Assembly: GCA_030015575.1 (NCBI GenBank)
Contig: JASDDO010000026.1
Span: 74,610,530-74,674,529 of the forward strand
DNA: 64,000 bases
DNA from: Agapanthus africanus
Lineage: Eukaryota; Streptophyta; Magnoliopsida; Asparagales; Amaryllidaceae
Direction of reading: 5' to 3'
This document shows, piece after piece, positions 1-10,489 of this stretch. Below the pieces are notes generated by a model. That model had not been told where the DNA came from. It ran no database searches and saw only the letters and a list, made by a program, of their open reading frames with translations. Position 1 is the first letter of the stretch, and every line of letters starts with the position of its first letter. A program made the translations under genes and the position numbers.

Positions 1-2087
1 GAAGTTTTCTTGGACTCGCCGGATATTACAGGAGATTTGTGGAAAACTTTGCTCGTCTGGCGGAGCCGTTAACCAAGCTTACGCGCAAGGAAGTACCTTT
101 TGTGTGGACGGATAGATGTGTGTCAGCTTTTGAGACGTTGAAGCAGAGATTGATAACCGCCCCTATTCTGACAGTGCCAGACAATTCCGGAGGATTGGTG
201 ATTCATAGCGACGCATCTGGAAAGGGATTGGGATGTGCTGTGATGCAGCATGGGAAGGTTGTAGCGTACACATCAAGACAGTTGAAGTCCCATGAGAAAA
301 ATTACCCAACTCATGACTTGGAGCTTGCGGCTGTGATTTTCGCTTTGAAAATTTAGAGACATTACCTTTTAGGCGAAAGGGTCGAAGTTTTCACGGATCA
401 TAAGAGCTTGAAGTATGTGTTCACGCAGAAAGAGCTTAATATGAGGCAACGCAGATAGTTGGAGCTGATGGCTAACTACGATCTTGATCTTAAGTGCCAT
501 CCGGGGAAGGTTAATGTCGTACCGGATGCGCTCAGTCGGTTACCAGCAATTCAGATGCTGACTACGCAGAAGGAACTCATGGAAGACTTTCGAAGATTTG
601 ATTTGGAGGTGGTGCTACCGCGTTCTTCGGGACAGTTGTTGCAGCTGTAAGTACATTCGTCGTTGATCGAGAATATTAAAGCAGCGCAATCGCAGGATTC
701 TAGACTGCAAAAGTTTCGAGAACGGGTTGAAGCCGGACTACGAACAGATTTATTGATCCACGAAGATGGTTCGTTGAGCTATGGTAGCCGTTTGTGTGTA
801 CCAAAGGGAGATATTCGTGAAGAGCTTATGAAGGAGGCACACAGTTCAACTTATTCCGTACATCCAGGAGGCACAAAGATGTACCGAGATATTCGACAGC
901 ATTTCTAGTGGGAAGGCATGAAGCGGGAGATTGCTCGCTTTGTGGCAAAGTGCTTGGTGTGTCAGCAAGTTAAGGCTGAACATCAAAGGGTTGCTGGTTT
1001 ATTGCAACCACTTCCGATTCCTCGGTGGAAGTAGGAACATATAACCATGGATTTCGTGACAGCTCTACCACGGAGTCCAAAAGGCAACAATACAGTATGG
1101 GTGATTGTTGATCGTTTGACCAAGGCAGCTCATTTTATCCCTTTTCGGGTTGGTCAATCAACAGAAGCTTTGGCGGAGCGGTACATGCAGGAGATTGTAA
1201 GATTGCATGGAATACCGGTGAGCATCGTGTCCGATCGGGACACTCGGTTCTTATCACACTTCTGGAGGAGTTTACAGGAAAGTTTGGGGACTCGATTGAA
1301 GTTTAGCACAGCTTATCATCCTCAAACTGATGGTCGGTCGGAAAGGACGATCCAAACTCTTGAAGATATGTTGAGAGCATGCATGTTGGACTTCATGGGT
1401 TCATGGGAGGATCATCTACATTTAGTGGAGTTTTCTTACAACAACAGTTTTCAGGCAACTATCTAGATGGCTCCATTTGAAGCTTTGTATGGTCGCAAAT
1501 GCCGTTCACCTGTTTGCTGGGACGATATCGGTGAACGAAGATTGTTGGGACCAGATTTGGTTGTGCAGACAGTTAAGAAAGTTAACACTATCAGGAATCA
1601 TATGAAGGCAGCACAAGACAGATAGAAGAGTTGGGCTGATACGTCGAGAAGACCTCTAGAGTTCGTCGTGGGTGATTTGGTATTCTTGAAGATATCACCG
1701 ACTAGGGGGGTGATTCGCTTTGGAAGTCGGGGAAAGCTCAGTCCTCGGTTCGTTGGACCCTTCGAGATCTTGGAACGTGTTGACGAGGTAGCGTATCGTT
1801 TGGCGTTACCGCAGTCTTTGGCGAATGTGCACGATGTGTTTCACGTATCTCAACTCCGTCGGTATGTTCGAGATGAAACACATGTGTTGGATCATTCGGA
1901 GCTAACGGTACGAGAAGACTTGACTTTCGAGGAGCGACCGGTTGAAATTGTGGATCGAAGGGAAAAGGTTCTTAAGAACAAGGTTATCCCTCTTGTACTT
2001 GTTTCTTAGGGTAATCGCTCGCATGGAGAGTCCACTTGGGAACGAGAAGATGAAATCCGGCAGAAGTTTCCTCATCTTTTCTTGTAG
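1..2087 (+). pseudogene. Ty3/gypsy Tekay-type pol remnant (RNase H, integrase, chromodomain)
   Basis: This is the 3' part of a retrotransposon polyprotein. In order it shows the end of RT with the connection (GYYRRF near the start), RNase H ([18 protein letters not shown]), the integrase zinc region (HPGGTKMYRD ... CLVCQQ), the integrase core (MDFVTALP, SDRDTRF, TDGRSERTIQ) and a C-terminal chromodomain-like tail (ESTWEREDEIRQKFPHLF). The whole stretch stays in one reading frame with no indel, but stops interrupt it near 354, 456, 648, 906, 1032, 1464, 1623 and 2007. Most stand where relatives have Trp or Gln. The upstream part lies outside the window. The 3' LTR follows at 2155. The Tekay assignment rests on the chromodomain tail and on the TGTAAC...GTGACA LTR. 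It is a dead copy. Confidence 0.9.
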
Positions 2088-2154
2088 TTGTTTGTCGTCT
2101 ATCTTTGTAATGTTGGAATTTCGAGGACGAAATTCTTTTTGTAGTTGGGTATAA

Positions 2155-2678
2155 TGTAACAACCGAGTCCAGTTCTACTAATTTCAGTTACCGTATGAAC
2201 GGAGTGTGGCACTTATTTCATTTATCTTGCTTAATTGTGACTTATTGTAATTTTACCCCATCAATTCAATTCTGCATCTAACAATTTAAGGCATTTAAAA
2301 TAAAATTAAAATACTGGTCATGGCCTGCTCGACACCCCTAACCCCGTGGTAGCGTCCCTGCATCGTGTTCTCGTCCCGTTCAGTGAAACGGACGTGTTTG
2401 GACGGCTACGCGCGCGTACGTGTGTTCGTTTTGGGGTATGCTTTTTGATTGTAAAATACTTCATTTCAAATTTTGGATCCCGCCTAAAATTTTCTTATTT
2501 CAATTTCAAATTTTTGGACCCGACCCGGGCGTAATTTGGAAATATTTTGCATTGGCGCCAAATCCTATTTTCTAATATTTTTTAAACCAACGAAACTAAT
2601 TGTAACACCAGAAAATATTTTACAGTTTCTTTAAAAATCTTTTTACATTTTCTTTCCTAACTGTGCACCCTCAAATCC

Positions 2679-2710
<32 letters not shown>

Positions 2711-5167
2711 TCGCTTTCTCTTCTCTCTTTCTCTCCTCTAAATCTTCTCTCTCCCCTCTCTATCTCTCTCCGGGAATAAATCCAACTTTATCTCTCCTCT
2801 AAATCTTCTCTCTCCCCTCTCTATCTCTCTCCTCTCTCTCTCCTCTCGCAATCCCTCTCTCTCTCCCCCCGTATCTCTCTCTGTCTCTCCTCTATATATT
2901 TTCCTTCCTCCTTCTGTTTTTCTTTTCTCCAGAACGCGAACCCACCAACGCCGACGCCATCACCGCCTTGTCCTCCCTCACCTTTGCCCCAACGCCGACG
3001 CCATCACCGCCGGCCGCATCGCCTCCTCGCCCTCGTCAGCTCCACTGCATCTCCTTCCTCCTTTCCCCTCTTCGCGAGTACCCTGTACGAGGCCGCCACC
3101 CACCTGCAAGCCGCAGCACGTCGTGGGATCACCGCCGGCGATCTTCATACGTTCCCTGGCCTCGCGAGCACCCTCCTCGGTGAGCTTTGCATCCCTCCTC
3201 TTCTCCTTTCTTCTTATTCCTTCTCTGTTCATGTTTCTTGATCTGTATATTTCTCGCCGTCATCGTAGGCTGACCGCCGGAGCTCCGTCGACGTGATCGG
3301 CGACCACAACCACTCCACAGACCCTCGTGAGCACCCCTTCTCTATCCTCCTTCCCTACTTCTTTATTCTTTTCTGTTCTTTTATTGTTTGCATTTTAGAT
3401 TATCGAGGGTTCACTGTTTTTGTGTCTCGCCGGAATCCGGCCGTGCCGGCGACGCGTCTCGACGATCCAGCGAGGTACCCTGACCTGTGTGGTTCCACTG
3501 TTCGTCGTTTGGATTCTTTCCGTGAACCGTGCGCACGTCGCGAGATTTTCCCCACCGACGTGTAACGTTCTGTTTTCCCGGTTTGCAACCCGTCAAGGCA
3601 AGTACCCCTTGCTACATGCTAAATAATATTTACATATACATTGAGAACTCCCTAAACCTGCAGTTTAACTTTAGTACCATAATTTCCCCGTTTCGTGTCA
3701 ATGTCGTGTTATATCATTTTTAGCTTTCAAGCTTGAAACCTACCGTTTGCATTTACTTTATTAAACTTAATAATCACATCCATATGTTTTAATCACATTT
3801 CCACTATTGTCATAGCCTATGGCATTCTCTCTATAATTTTACTCCATTCGGACACTTGTGTGCATTTAATCTGCATTAGCTGTGATTTCGTCCATTGAAC
3901 CTATATATAAATCATTGCATCTATAGACTTCTTAAAACTTGTAGTATGATTTAACGGCTATAACTGTCTTATTGTATTCTTATAATGTTGAAATCATCTC
4001 TGTAAGACAACTGATAACTGTACTGCTAAATTAATTGAAGCTGATTTATTGTTTAGTTCATTGCTTAGATTATGTTGTTGATAACCATGCTTGGTTATTT
4101 AACCCTGATTATGCTAGCTGAGTATGAGCACACCCATGATATCGTTTACACCTTGACACGACTTGCTCCATACATATTGATTGACCCGACATGGTACCGT
4201 ATACTACTTGACTTGACCTGATGTACCATGACTTGACCCGCTACCTGATCTTGGGTCTAATGCCAACAAACCCGACATGTAGTCCTCATGGACCGTTCCT
4301 GTTGTCTATCCAGACAAACCTGCTTACCTGATCCTGTGTTTGCATTAGTTCTTGATTATTGAATACCTGACTTGACATACACATATAGCTTGGGGGTATG
4401 GGGAAATCAAAAGTGAAACCTGACTTGTAACTCAACAGTTCGCTACTTGTTCTGATCAGTTTTAGAGGCTAGGCCCGCCTCATGACGATGCTGCTGACAT
4501 CGTTGGTCTGTACTCCTTTCCTGTTAGTGCCTAGCGGCACGTCTCGGTTTCAGCCCGAGAGTCTGTAGACCGTGGTCCCGGGCATGCACGGGATACTATT
4601 GAGTTACATCGATGATTCATCAATTTGATTTCAAAGACTTTAGAGCAGAAACCCAATAGAACAGTTTAGTTTATTCACTGCACTTTACCCTGTACTGCCT
4701 GATTTATATTACCGTTACACCTGTTCATTCATGTTTATATTCGCATTGCCTGTTACACTGTTCATATTTTATTACTTGATGACATGATGCGCTGACGTCT
4801 GGGTTTTGCATGGCCCAGATTCCGTACCTTTGCTGCAGTCCGAGCAGGAGTACTTCAGCCAGCAGGCTGAGCTGCGAGTTTCAGTAGTAGCTAGTTCAGT
4901 TATTTTTTCTGCAGTTTATTCCTGTTGTGAGCCCGCATTATGGGACATACATTCCAGTTATTGTGTATTGGATCTTTTGCTTCCGCACTTTTATTATTCT
5001 TGACTCATGTTATCTTGGCTTATGGACATGTTTTAGTTAGTGTTATTTTGTTCTTGATATCTCTACAGCCGTAATGTGACTGTGGATGGATACGTCCTAC
5101 CCACAGGTAGCATGGTTGGCTATGTCACGTGCCCAATTTAGCGTACTCTGGGAAGCGGGGCGTGACA
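2155..5167 (+). mobile_element. 3' LTR of the Tekay-type element (LTR A)
   Basis: The LTR starts TGTAACAACC directly after the pol tail and ends GGGCGTGACA, giving TG...CA ends and 3013 bp. It lies in the long-LTR style of chromoviruses. Inside are a CT-rich microsatellite tract (about 2690-2900), a possible TATA-like CTATATAT near 2893, a GC-rich leader (2940-3600) and an AT-rich body. The block GCCTAGCGGCAC ... CGGGCATGCACGGG near 4530-4590 recurs in the LTR ending at 45752, so the two are related families. The next base (5168) is in the middle of a Tat polyprotein frame, so this element inserted into the Tat element. The matching target-site duplicate would lie left of the window. The short open frames in the CT-rich part look like low-complexity leader, not genes. 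Confidence 0.85.
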
Positions 5168-5426
5168 CTGGTTCTTCAAAAACAGCAACGATGAGGTGAT
5201 CTCAGAATTTCCGCCTGCGCCGAAAGAGCTGGAGGATGGAATATATACCACTGCAGATAACCTCAAGAAAATTGATTTGGGGACGGCAAACGACCCGCGA
5301 CCGACATTCGTCAGCGAGCTGCTATCTGAAGAAAGAGTGGCTGCGTTAAAAGACGTACTTATGCAGTACAGAGATTGCTTCGCATGGAACTATTCCGAAA
5401 TGTCAGGACTAGAACCATAAATTGCT
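5168..5426 (+). pseudogene. Tat element pol, N-terminal fragment before RT
   Basis: Protein-like sequence directly abuts the Tekay LTR end and runs in the same frame as the long downstream ORF. It includes FVSELLSEERVAALKDVL and DCFAWNYSEMSGLEP, the conserved lead-in to RT in Tat/Athila-type elements. A TAA at 5418-5420 separates it from the 1058-residue ORF and stands where relatives have a sense codon. It is read here as the same polyprotein broken by one nonsense change. The gag and protease portion is absent because the Tekay element sits at this point. Confidence 0.8.
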
Positions 5427-8400
5427 GTGCATAAATTAGCGATATCTCCGGACGTTAAGCCGGTCAAACAAGCGCCAAGAAGAATGCGGCTCGAGCTTGA
5501 GATGAGTATCAATGCCGAGGTCAAGAAGCTAATCGACTCTGGCTTTATCCAGGAGGTTCAATATCCTGAATGGATCGCCAACATCGTCCCAATGATGAAG
5601 AAAAATGGGACAGTACGCATATGCGTGGACTTCCGGGATCTCAATAAGGCTTGCCCGAAAGACGATTTCCCAGTGCCAGTCACTGAGCCGATGATAGATA
5701 ACACGTCCACTCATGAAGTTTTCTTCTTCATGGACGGCTCATCAGGATATAATCAGATCAAGATGCATCCCGAAGACCAGAAGCACACCGCTTTTCAGAC
5801 TCCTCTGGGAATATTCTGTTATAAGGTGATGCCCTTCGGTCTAAAAAACGCCGGTGCTACTTATCAGAGGGCCATGACGAAGATCTTCGATGACCTTATA
5901 CATGAAATTGTCGAATGCTATATCGACGACCTCGTGGTGAAAAGAAAATCGTACGAGGAACATCTCGAGCATCTTAAGACCGTATTTCAACGCCTTCGAC
6001 GATACAACTTGAAGATGAATCCTCTCAAGTGCGCATTCGGAGTTTCCTCGGGCAAATTCCTGAGATTCGTCGTCCGACACCGAGGTATTGAGATAGATCC
6101 GTCGAAGATTAAGGCGATCATGGAAATGCCTCCGCCGAGAACTCTCAAACAGCTGCGGTCTCTTCAGGGAAAGCTTGCATATATTCGGCGATTTATAGCC
6201 AACCTTTCAGGTAAGTGTCGTCCTTACAGCCACCTGATGAAGAAGGGGGCCCCGTTCGTCTGGGATCAAAAATGCCAAAGCGCGCTAGACGAAATCAAGC
6301 AGTACTTGCAAAACCCGCCAGTGCTGGCTGCTCCGGTCACGGGAAAGCCCCTCATTCTCTATACGACCGCCCTCGAAGGTTCTTTAGGTGCATTATGGGT
6401 GCAAGAGAATGACCAAGGAAAAGAAAGAGCACTCTACTATTTAAGTCGAGTCCTGCTGGGGGCAGAAAGCAACTACTCCTCCATTAAAAAACATTGCCTG
6501 GCGTTGATCTTTGCGATAACAAAGCCCAGGCACTATGCGTTGGCGCATGAAGTCCGTCTCATTTCGAAGGTGGACCCCCTTAAATATTTGATGTCAAAGG
6601 CCATATTGACGGGGCGACTCGCTAAATGGGCCCTACTCTTGATAGAGTTCTCGATAACTTATCAACCTCTCAAGGCAGTAAAAGGCCAGGCCATCTCCGA
6701 CTTCCTCGCTGAGCATCCGATACCTGCCGATTCCCCTCTGAATTGCGAACTGCCAGACGAACATGCGTTTGACGCGATCGATGGGAGCGATACCCGATGG
6801 GAGCTTTATTTTGATGGAGCGTCTTCCATGAAAAAGTGCAAACAAAGTACCCCTATAATCAAATCAGGGGTAGGCCTTATCTTCGTGACCCCACGAGGAG
6901 GGATAATGCGCTTTGCTTTCTCCTTAACAGAACCAAGGATGAACAATGAAGCCGAATACGAAGCTTTGATAGCAGGCCTCGAGATTTCCATCGACATGGG
7001 AATTGAGAACCTCCTCATATACGGAAACTCCCAACTGGTCGTCAGTCAAGTAAATGGCGACTACCAAACATGCAAACCAGAGCTGGTGAAGTACGGCGAA
7101 AAGGTGCGACGGCTGTTGACCCAAATTCCCTCCTACACTTTGGAAAACATCCCGCGTGCGGAAAACAGCAAAGCGGACGCTTTGGCCAAGCTCTCTAAAG
7201 AACTGGCTGACGAGAATCTCGATGGTGTCAGAATTGTGGTACAAAGCCGTCGGGTGTTTGCCCCAGCAGAAACATCTTCGGAATCATCCGAAGGAAAGGG
7301 AGCGACTGAGCAGATGACCCTGCAAATAAAAGACCGAGAAAAGGCTGAGGATTGGAGAGAAGTCTTCATTGACTACTTTAAGTCCCATCGAACACCCGAA
7401 GATGCGTCCTCAAGACATCAGCTTATGAAACGAGCTATGTCTTTCGCCTTCGTCAATGATACTCTGTACAAGAGGTCGTTCGATTCTCTATGGTTGAGAT
7501 GCCTAGGACCTGACGAAGCGAAAAGAGTCGTTCAGGAAGTTCATGACGGACTCTGCGGTTCTCACCAAGCAGGCCCGAAGATGAAGTTGAAGATAAAACG
7601 GATGGGTTACTACTGGCCCACGATGATTCAGGACTTCCTCGAATATGCGAAGCAATGCCACTCATGCCAAATTTATGGGGACTTCATCCACCAGCATCCA
7701 AATCCACTACATCCAACGGTGGCCAGCTGGCCGTTCGAAATGTGGGGAACTGACATAGTCGGCCCCATCGAACCAGCATCGTCTAGAGGACATCGCTTCA
7801 TCTTGGCAACGACTGACTACTTCTCCAAATGGGCAGAAGCAGTACCATTGAGGGAAGTGAAGACGGAGAATATCCTCCATTTCTTCAAGACGCACGTCAT
7901 ATATCGGTTTGGAACCCCGCGACGGATCATCTCCGATAACGGGCCAGTCTACAGAAGCCATAAAATCAGTCACTTCGCGCAACAACATAATATAGACTGG
8001 AGATATTCCTCAGTTTATAATTCCCGAGCTAACGGTCTAGCTGAGGCCTTCAACAAGACCTTGACAAAGATCGTGAAGAAGACGGTGTCCCGAAATAAGA
8101 AGGACTGGCACGAGAGACTGCAAGAAGCTCTCTGGGCATATCGGACCACGTTCAAGACGGCCACGAACACTACGCCATATGCGTTAGTGTTCGGTACAGA
8201 AGCAGTACTCCCCCTCGAGATAGAGTTACCCTCTCTACGAGTGGCAGTCCATTACGAGTTAACGGACGAAGAACATGCTCACCTTCGGCTTGAAGAGCTT
8301 GATGCCCTTGATGAAACCCGGCTCATAGCGCAACAAAATCTGGAGGCTTATAAAGCAAAGATGACACGCTCATATGAAAGATTAACCCGGCCGAGGACAT

Positions 8401-8603
8401 TCCGCCAAGGCGAACTCGTGCTAGTGGTCAAAAGACCCATGATCCCCAATCGAGCCAAGCGGGGAAAATTCGAGCCGAACTATGAAGGCCCGTACATCAT
8501 AGACAAGGTCTATCAAGGTGGAGCCTATCTGCTCATAGATATGCACGGTGAAAGGCCTTTCAGGCCAATAAATGGTCGCTTCCTGAAGAAATACTACGCC
8601 TAA
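5427..8603 (+). CDS. Tat-lineage Ty3/gypsy polyprotein: RT, RNase H, second RNase H, integrase
   Basis: A 1058-residue open frame. RT motifs are VDFRDLNKACPKDDFPVP and YIDD at residues 165-168. A first, degenerate RNase H (LILYTTALEGSLGALW) follows RT. A second RNase H then starts at WELYFDGAS (Asp463), with NEAEYEALIAGL and NSKADALAKL. Having two RNase H domains is the mark of the Tat lineage, whose second domain is described as an acquired archaeal/plant-like one. The second domain reads IYGNSQLVVSQV, with Asn534 where relatives carry a catalytic Asp. Integrase follows, with a zinc region (CHSCQ) and catalytic Asp776, Asp837 and Glu873; the last two are 35 residues apart, as expected for D,D35E. 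The frame is nearly intact, so the insertion is younger than the copia remnants nearby. The initiating Met is only the first one after the broken upstream codon. Confidence 0.92.
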   Translation: MHKLAISPDVKPVKQAPRRMRLELEMSINAEVKKLIDSGFIQEVQYPEWIANIVPMMKKNGTVRICVDFRDLNKACPKDDFPVPVTEPMIDNTSTHEVFFFMDGSSGYNQIKMHPEDQKHTAFQTPLGIFCYKVMPFGLKNAGATYQRAMTKIFDDLIHEIVECYIDDLVVKRKSYEEHLEHLKTVFQRLRRYNLKMNPLKCAFGVSSGKFLRFVVRHRGIEIDPSKIKAIMEMPPPRTLKQLRSLQGKLAYIRRFIANLSGKCRPYSHLMKKGAPFVWDQKCQSALDEIKQYLQNPPVLAAPVTGKPLILYTTALEGSLGALWVQENDQGKERALYYLSRVLLGAESNYSSIKKHCLALIFAITKPRHYALAHEVRLISKVDPLKYLMSKAILTGRLAKWALLLIEFSITYQPLKAVKGQAISDFLAEHPIPADSPLNCELPDEHAFDAIDGSDTRWELYFDGASSMKKCKQSTPIIKSGVGLIFVTPRGGIMRFAFSLTEPRMNNEAEYEALIAGLEISIDMGIENLLIYGNSQLVVSQVNGDYQTCKPELVKYGEKVRRLLTQIPSYTLENIPRAENSKADALAKLSKELADENLDGVRIVVQSRRVFAPAETSSESSEGKGATEQMTLQIKDREKAEDWREVFIDYFKSHRTPEDASSRHQLMKRAMSFAFVNDTLYKRSFDSLWLRCLGPDEAKRVVQEVHDGLCGSHQAGPKMKLKIKRMGYYWPTMIQDFLEYAKQCHSCQIYGDFIHQHPNPLHPTVASWPFEMWGTDIVGPIEPASSRGHRFILATTDYFSKWAEAVPLREVKTENILHFFKTHVIYRFGTPRRIISDNGPVYRSHKISHFAQQHNIDWRYSSVYNSRANGLAEAFNKTLTKIVKKTVSRNKKDWHERLQEALWAYRTTFKTATNTTPYALVFGTEAVLPLEIELPSLRVAVHYELTDEEHAHLRLEELDALDETRLIAQQNLEAYKAKMTRSYERLTRPRTFRQGELVLVVKRPMIPNRAKRGKFEPNYEGPYIIDKVYQGGAYLLIDMHGERPFRPINGRFLKKYYA

Positions 8604-8702
8604 CGAGTCACAGCCTAGGTCAATGATAGATGACGACGATTATATTCGCTCGCTATCTTCCTAAGCCCAAACTCTATAAGTAGTAGCCGGCCTTCTTCTC
8701 CA

Positions 8703-8835
8703 CGGACCGAAACGTCCTTAAACTAATGACGGACCGAAACGTCCTTAAACTAATGCCGGACCGAAACGTCCTTAAACTAATGACGGACCGAAACGTCCTT
8801 AAACTAGCTAATGACCGAAACGTCTTTAAACTACT
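8703..8835 (+). repeat. Minisatellite of about 28 bp (GGACC...ACGTCCTTAAAC), five units
   Basis: Just after the Tat pol stop the unit GGACCGAAACGTCCTTAAAC is repeated four times with a spacer ACTAATG(A/C)C, then once in a decayed form. Each unit contains a GGAC/GTCC inverted pair. The same core returns at 16915-17360 in the far LTR region of this element. Confidence 0.85.
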
Positions 8836-8915
8836 ACCGCGGCATCCTCAGGCTGACGAATAAAAAATATATAAAATATATATATATATATATAATAATA
8901 ATTAAAAAAAAAGAG

Positions 8916-9178
8916 ACGGTATATCCATAAGCAAAATGGGCACGGATGAAAATCCGAAAGGGCTCCGTGAGTAAAAACAGCAGGGCTGCCGGCGAGTGTT
9001 CGTGAACACCCGAAAGGGTGCGACCTCGTAAAAAAAAAGAATAAAAAGAATAAATAAAAAAAGGTATGTCCATAAGCAAAATGGACACGGATGAAAACCC
9101 AAAAGGGCTCCGTGAGTAAAAACAGCAGGGCTACCGGCGAGTGTTTGTGAAAACCCGAAAGGACGCAACCTCGTTAAA
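8916..9178 (+). repeat. Tandem duplication of about 145 bp in the Tat 3' region
   Basis: Two copies of a block run from the GGTATATCCATAAGCAAAATGG sequence through GGGCTCCGTGAGTAAAAACA to CCGAAAGG...CGACCTCGT. They are separated by an A-rich spacer (9030-9060). The second copy differs at scattered bases. No credible protein is seen; the minus-strand open frames here arise from the repeat. Confidence 0.8.
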
Positions 9179-9184
9179 AGACAC

Positions 9185-9725
9185 TTGCAGGGTCCTCTCG
9201 ATCTTGTAAGGAGAAACCACCCGCGTGAGATCCTTACGACTCACAAAGGAACAACACACTTAGGGATCCTCATGATTCCTAAAGAGAAAATACACTTGCG
9301 AGATCCTCACGACTCGTAAGGAGAACTCTCTTATGGGACCCTCACGACTCGTAAGATTTGAAAGTCTTAACTTACAGAGACCTAAACCTGTGCTTAAGCA
9401 AACCCCCCACAACCTTGGATATTTCCCTACAAGCGGCTCAGTACTGACCCTTGTATACAATCCACGGGCGCGAATAAACATTTCCTTAACCAAGTCCCAC
9501 CCGTGACTGGGGATATGTCCATACGGTGAACAACCCTTGTAAGTCCTCTCGACTTATAAGGAGAAAACCCTTTTGTAAGATCCTTACGACTTACAGGGGA
9601 ACATACACTTAGGAATCCTCACGGTCCCTAAGGAGAAAACACACCTACGAGATCCTCACGACTTATAGGGAGAAATACCTTTGTGAGACCCTTACGGCTC
9701 ATGAAGTCAAAAGCCTTAGTCGACA
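9185..9725 (+). repeat. Degenerate short repeats with GATCCTCACGACT...TAAGGAGAA
   Basis: Variants of a 40 to 60 bp unit recur: GATCC(T/C)(C/T)ACGACT(C/T)(G/A)TAAGGAGAA. They are interrupted by CTTGTATACAATCCACGGGCGCG near 9451. The block reappears at 13640-13830, on the far side of the 263-bp array, so the two flank it. No gene is seen. Confidence 0.7.
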
Positions 9726-9776
9726 GGATTCTAACCCTGTTCGCTAAGCCACCTTTGTTCGACATCGACAAAGGCA

Positions 9777-9935
9777 AATGATGATTCGCTCCTGGCAATA
9801 TTCCAGTTGTAGCGATGCTGATGCCTAAACCGGTATCAAATTCCAAGCCCTTTCATGGAAAATGATGATTCGCTCCTGACAATATTCCAGTTGTAGCGAT
9901 GCTGATGCTGAGATTGGCACCAGATTCCAAGTTCC
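9777..9935 (+). repeat. Tandem duplication of about 83 bp
   Basis: The sequence ATGATGATTCGCTCCTG(G/A)CAATATTCC with the following GTTGTAGCGATGCTGATGC is present twice (about 9777 and 9860). The copies diverge at their 3' ends. Confidence 0.75.
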
Positions 9936-9939
9936 ACAC

Positions 9940-10200
9940 TCGCAATAAAAATCAGCGAGCTAAAAATGCATACGAAATAGCCGAAATGATGGGGCAACTT
10001 GCAATAAAAAGCAGCAAGTAAAAACGTATGCACACAACATAGCCGAAATGATTGGGCAACTCGCAATAAAAAGCAGCGAGTAAAAAATAGAATAAACAGC
10101 CGAAATGATTGGGCACCGCGAAAAATAGCCGAAATGATTGGACAATCGCGACCTTCGCGATATAAAAGCTGAAATGATAGAGCATCGCGGAAATAAAACA
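9940..10200 (+). repeat. Irregular repeats of AGCCGAAATGATTGG and GCAATAAAAAGCAGCGAG
   Basis: Five to six copies of (A)GC(C/T)GAAATGAT(T/G)GG alternate with CTCGCAATAAAAAGCAGCGAG-like blocks of about 60 bp, shortening toward 10200. Open frames crossing this stretch change frame between units and are not taken as genes. Between 10200 and 10490 the sequence is mostly unique, with one GTATACAATCCAAGGGC motif (10257) shared with 9456 and 17858. Confidence 0.7.
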
Positions 10201-10489
10201 ATAATAAAAAAATATGATGAAACTTTCGCCCTACAATTGAGATCCCATCGATCCCTGTATACAATCCAAGGGCACAAACAAAGACGGAACCACACCTTCC
10301 CAACAGGCTCCGCCAGAAAGCAAAGCCAAATCTCGACGGTTCACAAACAGCCTAGAGAGGACCGTGACATTCGTCTCGATACAGCAGACGCAGTGCCAGC
10401 AAATGATACGAAGATCAAATTCCTAGCTTCACGGTTTTGACGGTAACTTATATAAAACCTGAAAGACCACCACAGATCAGTTCGACACC

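Noticed and set aside
2968-3600. Overlapping GC-rich frames on both strands (Pro/Ser/Arg-rich) as host exons
   Set aside because: Inside LTR A in a CT/GC-rich leader that also occurs in the other Tekay-type LTRs; no conserved protein motif.
4806-5003. 65-residue plus-strand frame near the end of LTR A
   Set aside because: Lies in the LTR, has no motif and no equivalent in the related LTRs.
9952-10303. Minus-strand Phe/Leu-rich frames that look like membrane proteins
   Set aside because: They are the AATAAAAAGC-type repeats read backwards; three overlapping frames give similar peptides.
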